Positions 35,587 to 41,149 of a stretch of 41,149 nucleotides of DNA are shown one piece after another. The translations under genes were made by a program, and so were the position numbers. The stretch's first letter is position 1. Each line of letters opens with the position of its first letter. Origin of the DNA: Microcaldota archaeon (lineage in GTDB: Archaea > Micrarchaeota > Micrarchaeia > Micrarchaeales > CABMGC01); NCBI GenBank assembly GCA_021845465.1, contig JAKBRL010000007.1, positions 1 to 41,149 on the forward strand, written 5' to 3'. The notes beneath the pieces were generated by a model that was not told the origin of the DNA, searched no databases, and saw nothing but the letters and a program-made list of their open reading frames with translations.

Positions 35587-35615
35587 CAGTACCACGTGTA
35601 GATATGCAGTGAAGG

Positions 35616-35623
35616 TATTTATA
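35616..35623 (-). promoter_or_regulatory. TATA box of the single-repeat TBP gene
   Basis: TATAAATA on the minus strand, centre ~25 nt from GTG 35595 and ~33 from ATG 35586. The divergent eL21 start is ~40 nt on the other side, so the two promoters are very close. Confidence 0.5.
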
Positions 35624-35661
35624 TGTTTTTCTACTAATTAAAATGAATTTGATTTGATAAC

Positions 35662-35949
35662 ATGAGTTCTTCAAAGGGGCTTTTTTCAAGAAATACTAGA
35701 AAGCTTTCAAGGCATATAAGACCTTCAGAGATGGGAATAACCAAGAAGATAAAGAATTTTGAGAACGGCAGCAAGGTTGTTGTTATGCCTAGGAGCACAA
35801 GCAACAGAAGCGTTCCGCATCCCAGATACAAGGGAAGAATAGGCGTGGTTATTGAGAAGAGAGGAGACGCGTATGTTGTCGAAATAGCGGTAAGCAAATC
35901 CACAAAGAGGACATTGATAGTTCCGCAGATGCATCTTCAGAAAGCCTGA
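35662..35949 (+). CDS. rpl21e: Ribosomal protein eL21
   Basis: A 95-residue basic large-subunit protein of the archaeal/eukaryotic eL21 family. It starts with MSSSKGLFSRNTRKLSRHIR and has the KNFENGSKVVVMPRSTSNRSVPHPRYKGRIGVVIEKRGDAYVVEIAV core (SH3-like barrel, ~32-78) with the conserved PHPRYKGRIGVV. Length is normal. It is divergent from the TBP-like gene with ~75 nt between starts, and stands apart from rpoF/DUF655, which usually adjoin it. The ~160 nt after it (35950-36109) hold no supported gene. Confidence 0.93.
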   Translation: MSSSKGLFSRNTRKLSRHIRPSEMGITKKIKNFENGSKVVVMPRSTSNRSVPHPRYKGRIGVVIEKRGDAYVVEIAVSKSTKRTLIVPQMHLQKA

Positions 35950-36109
35950 ATACATTAGTCCTTGGTAGGCATCCTGCTCCCGTTTTATATTGCAATGATT
36001 TTGCTTATTTATTCATTGGGTATTTTTTAGCTGGACTGTTCCTTCTTTTGCAGCATGCCTTTCCGCATTTCGCTTTATTTTTCCTCTGAAGGCTTCGCTT
36101 GCTTTCTAT

Positions 36110-36736
36110 TTAATCCATTTTGTTCTTTACGAAGATCCTGAATAGAGCATAGATGACTGTTGCGAATACAGCCACTGCAACCATAGCCACGTATGCATTA
36201 TGCGCATTTAGTGCGTAATAGCCGAATGCCAGAAGCGCTATGTCCCAGATAGTTATTCCCAGCAGGGAGTATGAGTAAAACTTTTTCAGAGGCATCTTTG
36301 CAAAACCTGCAGGAAGGCTTACAAGTCCCCTTATTTCGGGAAGCATCCTCCCTATGAATACTGTAAATGGACCATTTCTATTGAACCACCTGTCGAAGCC
36401 TTCAAGCTGCTTTCTGCTTATGCGGAAGATCTTCAGGTGTTTGTAGATTATCTCTTTCTCTATGAAATAAGCAAGGTAATAATCTATGGTTATGCCTATC
36501 AGGCTTGCGATGGTTATCACTATGAATATCAGATAAATATTGAATAGGCCTGTGGCTGCAAGGAGTCCTGCAGCTGGAAGCACGACCTCGCTCGGTATGG
36601 GCAGCGATGCCGCTTCGAGAACCATGAGCAGGAATATTGCAAGGTAGCCGTATCTTTTCAATATTAACGTAAAGAAGGAGACTGCACCGTTGAATAAGCC
36701 GCTTAGGTTTAATGCAAACAATATATGAATGAACAT
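36110..36736 (-). CDS. DedA/VTT-family membrane protein
   Basis: A 208-residue polytopic protein with about five hydrophobic segments. Family motifs: LEAASLPIPSEVVLPAAGLLA (~41-61; E-x-x-x-P-x-P-S/G-E) and the re-entrant FTVFIGRMLPEIRGLVSLPAGFAKM (~122-146; the R-x-x-P-x-x-R region) followed by a Gly-rich span. DedA proteins are now known to include lipid scramblases/flippases, for example of undecaprenyl phosphate or phosphatidylethanolamine; which lipid is moved here cannot be read. A TATA-like GGTATTTATAATACC, an inverted repeat, is ~25-35 nt upstream. It is divergent from the Pelota gene. Confidence 0.9.
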   Translation of the reverse strand: MFIHILFALNLSGLFNGAVSFFTLILKRYGYLAIFLLMVLEAASLPIPSEVVLPAAGLLAATGLFNIYLIFIVITIASLIGITIDYYLAYFIEKEIIYKHLKIFRISRKQLEGFDRWFNRNGPFTVFIGRMLPEIRGLVSLPAGFAKMPLKKFYSYSLLGITIWDIALLAFGYYALNAHNAYVAMVAVAVFATVIYALFRIFVKNKMD

Positions 36737-36834
36737 GATAGTATTCTGCTATCAGGTATTATAAATACCATATGTTGAGAAAGTTATGATATTTTACAAT
36801 TTGATGCTGTGTAGATTGATTATGAGGAAGATGG

Positions 36835-37869
36835 ATGCGAGACGTTAAGTTTTATGAGGCAACAGGCATAGTCAAGCTTATACCTGAAAGTTTTGAGGAC
36901 TTATACCTGCTGGCAATAATCATATCTGCAGGAGACAGGGTATCTGCCCACAGCAAGAGGAGATTCCGGGCAGGAGACGGCGACATTGGAGAGCAGAAGG
37001 ATGTTTTCGTAAAGATAGCGGTAGAGAAGACTGAGCTTGACAAGGCCGGAGGAACCTTGAGGGCCACAGGAAAGATCCTTGAGGGCCATCCTGAAGAATA
37101 TGTGAAGATAAACAGCCACCACACCGTAGGCATAAGCTCAGGCAGCCAGATAGAGATAGAGAAGGCAGGATGGAATGCGTTCATAATAAAGAGGCTGCGG
37201 CAGGCTGTGCTTGACTCGAAGAGGCCGAAGCTTGGCATAATAGCCATGGATGATGAGAAGGCTACACTTGCATATGTCAGGGGTTATGGCATTGATATAA
37301 CTGGAGAGCTCTACAGCAGGCTGAGCAAAAAGATGAAAGAGAAGGATTTCGAAGCGGAGAAGGAGAATTACTTCAGGGAGATAATAAAGGCAGCTGGCAG
37401 GATGGATGTGGAGATAGTCATTATGGCAGGACCGGGATTCATGAAAGACGATCTCAAGAAATACATAGAAACGAACAGGATAGAGGTAGGCAGGAGGTTA
37501 GTATATGTTGCTTCCACCGACGCGGAGAGATCGGGAGTCAGGGAGGTAATGAAGAGCGAGGCGGTATCAAAGCTTCTTGAGAGCGAGCATGTGAGATCCG
37601 AATTCCATTATTTGGATATATTCTTCAGGGGGCTGCGGGCAGGAAGCGCGTTCTCAGGAATTGAGAGGATAAAAGCAGCGCTTGATGAATACAGGATAGG
37701 AGCAATAATAGTCAATGACTCTGTGCTTAATGTGAAGGAGATAAAGGAGATTCTGGAGAAGGCAGACATGTCGGGAGTCAGGATAGAGATATTCAATTCC
37801 GATGACGAAGCCGGAATGCAGCTTGCATCTTTCAAGAACATAGGAGGGATAGAGAAGTCTATTCTTTGA
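36835..37869 (+). CDS. pelA: aPelota (Dom34), ribosome rescue factor
   Basis: A 344-residue Pelota with the three expected domains. N-terminal Sm-like domain ~1-125 (GIVKLIPESFEDLYLLAIIISAGDRVSAHSKRRF...). Central eRF1-domain-2-like part ~130-255 (LGIIAMDDEKATLAYVRGYGI...VEIVIMAGPGFMKDDLKKYI), naturally without the GGQ of release factors. C-terminal domain ~258-335 (FHYLDIFFRGLRAGSAFSGIERIKAALDEYRIGAIIVND). With aEF1A/Hbs1 and ABCE1 it splits stalled ribosomes. ATG 36835 has a GAGG site seven nt upstream. It converges with pheT, stops six nt apart. Confidence 0.95.
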   Translation: MRDVKFYEATGIVKLIPESFEDLYLLAIIISAGDRVSAHSKRRFRAGDGDIGEQKDVFVKIAVEKTELDKAGGTLRATGKILEGHPEEYVKINSHHTVGISSGSQIEIEKAGWNAFIIKRLRQAVLDSKRPKLGIIAMDDEKATLAYVRGYGIDITGELYSRLSKKMKEKDFEAEKENYFREIIKAAGRMDVEIVIMAGPGFMKDDLKKYIETNRIEVGRRLVYVASTDAERSGVREVMKSEAVSKLLESEHVRSEFHYLDIFFRGLRAGSAFSGIERIKAALDEYRIGAIIVNDSVLNVKEIKEILEKADMSGVRIEIFNSDDEAGMQLASFKNIGGIEKSIL

Positions 37870-37875
37870 TTCCGT

Positions 37876-39585
37876 TCATTCTTCGGCTTTACTGCTTTTC
37901 TTGGCGCTTGGAGATGAATGCTTGCCAAGTATGGCATTCAGATTTATCTCGAATGCTGATGTCGGCTCCTCTATTCCAAAGCTTTGGAGCACTTCAGGAT
38001 GAAGCTCTCCGAATATTCCTGCGATAGTGCCTTCATGAAGAAGCACTGCGGATCTCCCTTTTATGAAAGATCCGTGGTCTGATTCCCCGACATCAAGGTT
38101 TATCCCGAAGAGATATGAGATCTCGCTTATGACTGCCTTTATCCCGTTCAGGTTTGACCTTGGTCCGGCGTCCACAGCTGCAAGGTGGTATTCCTCCAGA
38201 GGCTTTCCCTTCAGCATGGCAAATGCCATATCAAGCTCAAATAGCTTCTGTGGCATGCTGTCGTGCAGCGATGAGCCAAGGTTTCTCAGCAGTGAAGGAA
38301 GAAGCCATGTGCGCATCATGGTGAGTGATGCCGCCTTTGAATTCTTGAGCTTTACATATTCCATCTTTTCTTTTGGAGAGAAGCCCTGCGTCTCTTTTAT
38401 CCGCATTGCTGTGAAATTTGAGGATTCGTTTGAAAGATAGGTGTTAACCTCTTCGGTGAAGCCCATTCCGGTTAATGCGCCGGATATCGTATCAAAATAC
38501 TCTTCTTCAGGAAGGAGTGCTCCGGTCTGGGATGCGAGTATAGGAGTAGGATTTATGTAGTCGTAGCCGTATGCGATCGCTATATCCTCGACTATGTCCT
38601 GTTCGTTTATTATGTCAAGCCTGTATTCGGGTATTCTGAATCGCACTTTGTCTCCTACAAGAGCCGCTTCGTATCCGGCTTTGTTCGCCAGTGAGATTAT
38701 ATTGCTTGAGCCTATCGGCACGCCTATCTCGGATTCTGCAAGCGTCAAAGCCATGGAGATATATCTCTTCTCAAGAGAAGGAGTAATCCTTTCATTTCCC
38801 GGATAATTTATCCTTACAGGCTTTATAATTGCGCCGATATCCATGAATATCGACGCTATGAGATCTGCCGTCTTTTCTACAGGCTCTCTGTATATTCCGG
38901 TTATGTCTACAAGCATATTCCTGGTTTTTGTTGTTACCTTTGTCCTCTCCGAATTCAATATAGGTATTAGGGATATGGCGCCTTCGCTGTCCTTCAGTGC
39001 GGGATACCGCACGCTGGCCGAGATTATGCTTCCGTACTTCTGGCCCTTCTCCGTTTCCTTCAATACCTCGCTGAAGAGTTTTTCGCCTCTGTAGTTTAGC
39101 GGCATGTATCTTTCGTCTTCATATGCGTTGTAGTGGAGCTGGCCGTGAATCAGGTCGAGGTCATGCATGCCTATGGCTATCTTCTTCCTGTACCTGCCAT
39201 ATGTCTCGGAGAATTTCTCTGAGAAGTTTATAAGGTCAGCAAGTATCTCTTCGTCAAGATGTATGCCATGTACTGCGATAGAGGCTATGAAAGGCCTTAC
39301 ATTGGCCGCTTCCCTCCCGACTGAGATTTCGAGCTCGGGCTCTTCGTTTCCTAGCTCATACTTCAGTTTTTTGTTCTTGTGATTGAAATTTTTGAATGCC
39401 CTTGCAAAGCCTACAGCGCTGTATAGGTCAGGCCTGTTCGGCGTTATCTCCAGGCTTACCTCTTTCTCGCCTGCCTGCTCGGGCTCGAATCCCATCTTGT
39501 ATGTCTGCCCGTTCAGCTTTTCTTCGGTAGTGCCTTTAGGCAGAAGGCTGAAAAGATATTTTTTGTTGAATGTGATTACAGGCAT
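37876..39585 (-). CDS. pheT: Phenylalanyl-tRNA synthetase beta subunit
   Basis: A 569-residue beta subunit of the archaeal/eukaryotic type. It starts with MPVITFNKKYLFSLLP and has the EVSLEITPNRPDLYSAVGFARAF segment (B1/B2 start), the B3/B4 editing-domain region (~95-260), the B5 DNA-binding-like part (NIISLANKAGYEA...VRFRIPEYRLDIINEQDIVEDIAIAYGYDYI, ~295-345) and the catalytic-like core with structural, inactive class II fold (TYLSNESSNF... GIFGELHPEVLQSFGI). The C-terminus is basic and acidic mixed (KHSSPSAKKSSKAEE). It begins 1 nt after the pheS stop, so the two subunits are translated together. Confidence 0.95.
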   Translation of the reverse strand: MPVITFNKKYLFSLLPKGTTEEKLNGQTYKMGFEPEQAGEKEVSLEITPNRPDLYSAVGFARAFKNFNHKNKKLKYELGNEEPELEISVGREAANVRPFIASIAVHGIHLDEEILADLINFSEKFSETYGRYRKKIAIGMHDLDLIHGQLHYNAYEDERYMPLNYRGEKLFSEVLKETEKGQKYGSIISASVRYPALKDSEGAISLIPILNSERTKVTTKTRNMLVDITGIYREPVEKTADLIASIFMDIGAIIKPVRINYPGNERITPSLEKRYISMALTLAESEIGVPIGSSNIISLANKAGYEAALVGDKVRFRIPEYRLDIINEQDIVEDIAIAYGYDYINPTPILASQTGALLPEEEYFDTISGALTGMGFTEEVNTYLSNESSNFTAMRIKETQGFSPKEKMEYVKLKNSKAASLTMMRTWLLPSLLRNLGSSLHDSMPQKLFELDMAFAMLKGKPLEEYHLAAVDAGPRSNLNGIKAVISEISYLFGINLDVGESDHGSFIKGRSAVLLHEGTIAGIFGELHPEVLQSFGIEEPTSAFEINLNAILGKHSSPSAKKSSKAEE

Positions 39586-39586
39586 T

Positions 39587-41071
39587 TTACCATCTTATTC
39601 TCCTGCTTCTGAGCCATCCTACCCCGGAATTATAGAGTTCGGTGACTCCCTTTATGCTGGGATCCCTAAGAAGCAGGATGCGCTCAAGCCCCGAGCCCCA
39701 TGCCAACACTGTGATATTTTTTCTCGGTACTCCTGTTATCTCTCTGCGTATGATTCCTGCACCTCCCATCTCTATAAGCTCGTCTGTCTTCTCCGAGTAT
39801 GCGTAGAATTCTACGCCGGGCTCTACAAAAGGGAAGTACGCCGGCTTGAACTTGAGCTCCAGGCCCAGCGGCTTGTATACCGATATCATTATATGGAAGA
39901 GGTTTGAGAGCGTCAGGTTCTTTCCTATGACTATGCCCTCATGCTGGTAGAAATCGGTAAGATGCCTGTAGTCTATATTCTCGTTTCTGAAGACCCTTCC
40001 TATAGAGAAGAATTTCATTGGAAGATTTCCTTCTCCTTCGGCTATGCCCTCTTCGATTACCTTCCGGATATTCCTTACGGATATGTTAGTGGTATGTGTC
40101 CTGAGAAGGGCCTGTTCCGCCTCTTCCTTTTTCCATTCCCCTCCCCATGATTCAAGATGTGCTTTTTTTATCATCTCCAGTGATTTCTCTCCTGAAATAT
40201 CTATCTTCTCCGGATTTGAGAGATAGAATGTGTCTTGCAGGTCTCTGGCAGGATGGTCCTGCGGTATAAACAGCGAATCGAATACCCAGAAAGCGGGCTC
40301 TATGACAGGGCCTGAGGCCTGGATGAAGCCCATGGAGAGATATGCCTCTTTGAGCTTCTTGGATAGAATGCGTATAGGATGCCTTATCGCTGCTTTCTCC
40401 CTTTCGACATTGAGCGCCATGTCGTAGGGCTTGAATGCCTTGCCCTTCCATGAAGCCGATGATATCATGGCCTTATCAAGGGCATCTATCTGGTCTATGC
40501 CCTTCTCTTTCTCGAATTCCTTGATAGCCTCCGGAGTTGCCTTTACCCAGATTATCTCCCGCTTCTTCTTTATTGTTATAAGTTTCCTGTCTAGGAGATT
40601 CAGGACTGCCTGCTTGTCAGCGCTCATAAGCTTGAAGTAATTTTCAGGATTTTTGGCTATCGAGCGCAGCGCATTTCCTTCCTCTGTGCCATTCTTTATT
40701 GCATCTCTTCCCTTCTCAGTTACATCTATTATGCCCTTGCTTATCTCAGCCAAGCCTTTCTTCTTTGCCCACTGGAACCCTATCTGTTCTTCTTTGCCCT
40801 TTAGATAGGATATGCTTAGCCTTCCGATTGATGCCTTTTTGAGAAGGCTCTCCTCAGGCATAAGATCCCTTGAGTATTCAGCACCTTCGGATGTCAGCTC
40901 TACGGATTCTGACTCGCTGCGCTCTGCTTCTATGCCTTTTCTTTGAAGCAGGTTCTCGATGGCCCAGAAGAGCTCCTCTTTTTTAAGCCCTGTCTTCTCC
41001 AGAAGCTCTGCTATGCTGGACTGCCTGCCGTTCTTGAGTGCCGAGATTAAAGCAGATTCGTATCTATGCAT
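39587..41071 (-). CDS. pheS: Phenylalanyl-tRNA synthetase alpha subunit
   Basis: A 494-residue catalytic subunit, in the archaeal/eukaryotic size class with a long N-terminal winged-helix region (~1-190, tRNA recognition). Class II motifs: motif 1 area RHPIRILSKKLKEAYLSMGF (~230-249), DHPARDLQDTFYL (~272-284), motif 2 FFSIGRVFRNENIDYRHLTDFYQHEG (~354-379), the Phe-binding FVEPGVEF region (~415) and motif 3 WGSGLERILLLRDPS (~458-472). It attaches Phe to tRNA-Phe with PheT. ATG 41071 is ~25 nt from the TATA box, implying a leaderless message. A mobile-element end lies just upstream of that promoter. Confidence 0.95.
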   Translation of the reverse strand: MHRYESALISALKNGRQSSIAELLEKTGLKKEELFWAIENLLQRKGIEAERSESESVELTSEGAEYSRDLMPEESLLKKASIGRLSISYLKGKEEQIGFQWAKKKGLAEISKGIIDVTEKGRDAIKNGTEEGNALRSIAKNPENYFKLMSADKQAVLNLLDRKLITIKKKREIIWVKATPEAIKEFEKEKGIDQIDALDKAMISSASWKGKAFKPYDMALNVEREKAAIRHPIRILSKKLKEAYLSMGFIQASGPVIEPAFWVFDSLFIPQDHPARDLQDTFYLSNPEKIDISGEKSLEMIKKAHLESWGGEWKKEEAEQALLRTHTTNISVRNIRKVIEEGIAEGEGNLPMKFFSIGRVFRNENIDYRHLTDFYQHEGIVIGKNLTLSNLFHIMISVYKPLGLELKFKPAYFPFVEPGVEFYAYSEKTDELIEMGGAGIIRREITGVPRKNITVLAWGSGLERILLLRDPSIKGVTELYNSGVGWLRSRRIRW

Positions 41072-41090
41072 AAGAACATTGGTGAGAATA

Positions 41091-41099
41091 GAATATACC
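41091..41099 (-). promoter_or_regulatory. TATA box of pheS-pheT
   Basis: GGTATATTC on the minus strand, centre ~25 nt before ATG 41071. The upstream BRE position (41100-41106) coincides with the end of the putative TnpB element, so the insertion borders the core promoter. Confidence 0.5.
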
Positions 41100-41102
41100 T
41101 AT

Positions 41103-41149
41103 GTGACGTCCTCCCACCCGTAAACGGCGTGGGCTTCTCCTGCGTTCAT
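41103..41149 (-). mobile_element. Right end of a putative IS605/TnpB-type element, cut by window edge
   Basis: Read on the minus strand: GAAGCCCACGCC, loop TTTA, CGGGTGGGAGGACGTCAC. CCCAC (41129-41133 complement) pairs with GTGGG (41113-41117), and CCG with CGG inside, giving an 8-bp hairpin with a one-base bulge, followed by GGGAGGACGTCAC. This agrees with the recurring GAAGCCC(CAC)-hairpin-GTGGGAGGATGTCAC right ends of archaeal and bacterial IS200/IS605-family elements, which form the 3' scaffold of the omega-RNA used by TnpB. The tnpB gene itself would lie to the right, outside the window. The call is from remembered consensus. Confidence 0.6.

Noticed and set aside
35950..36109. Possible short basic peptide after DedA (minus strand)
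   Set aside because: Only short frames with no start context or conservation signal; composition could be a chance reading of AT-rich spacer.

Overview
The window reads as a chromosome segment of a small-genome archaeon. I infer a DPANN lineage, most like Micrarchaeota/ARMAN, but the sequence alone does not prove it. Archaeal signs: PheRS in two separate subunits with an N-terminally extended alpha chain, aPelota, ribosomal protein eL21, RNA polymerase subunit Rpb4/F, a DUF655 protein, a TATA-binding-protein domain, an intron-containing tRNA with an intron after position 37, and many TATA-like boxes about 25 nt upstream of start codons, which implies leaderless transcripts. TTG starts recur, and at least one (the helicase) is supported by promoter spacing.

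Layout. 1-5685 (-) is the first ~1895 codons of a giant membrane-anchored surface protein (YVTN-type propeller, helical domain, Ig-like repeats); its end lies off the window. 5690-6400 holds a candidate structured RNA and a small Cys-rich protein. 6397-9819 (-) carries a UvrD/AddA-like helicase-nuclease and a hexapeptide acetyltransferase broken by a frameshift in a 10-base homopolymer. After a sparse stretch come a small membrane protein and an APC permease. 12300-17891 (+) is a transporter operon preceded by a candidate small RNA: a membrane-bound HTH/DUF4382 protein, a MacB/LolD-type ATPase, a secreted CARDB-like protein and an FtsX/MacB permease. Then come a DPM1-like glycosyltransferase and a polytopic GT-C-like membrane protein.

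20646-26431 is a compact metabolic block. A tightly coupled operon (MmgE/PrpD protein, phosphosulfolactate-synthase-family protein, NADP-type isocitrate dehydrogenase, malate:quinone-oxidoreductase-like flavoprotein) converges on a citrate synthase gene. Together these cover most of the oxidative TCA branch. No aconitase is present in the window, and the PrpD protein is a candidate to fill that step.

26564-33656 holds small unknown genes, a second anchored surface protein, tRNA-Met(CAU) with a 47-nt intron, two tandem TrbC/VirB2-like pilin paralogues, a polytopic membrane protein, an ICMT-type methyltransferase and a MoxR ATPase. The 500-nt gap at 33657-34156 is not empty: it shows two candidate structured RNAs, each with its own TATA box. 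34157-41071 is an information-processing block: Rpb4, DUF655, a single-repeat TBP, eL21, DedA, Pelota, PheT and PheS. The right edge (41103-41149) looks like the right end of an IS605/TnpB element (omega-RNA-type hairpin) lying directly against the pheS promoter; any tnpB would be beyond the window.

Most notable: the one-repeat TBP, the TnpB-type end beside pheS, the aconitase-less TCA operon, and four candidate structured RNAs in intergenic DNA. All calls are from reading only; no searches or folding programs were run.
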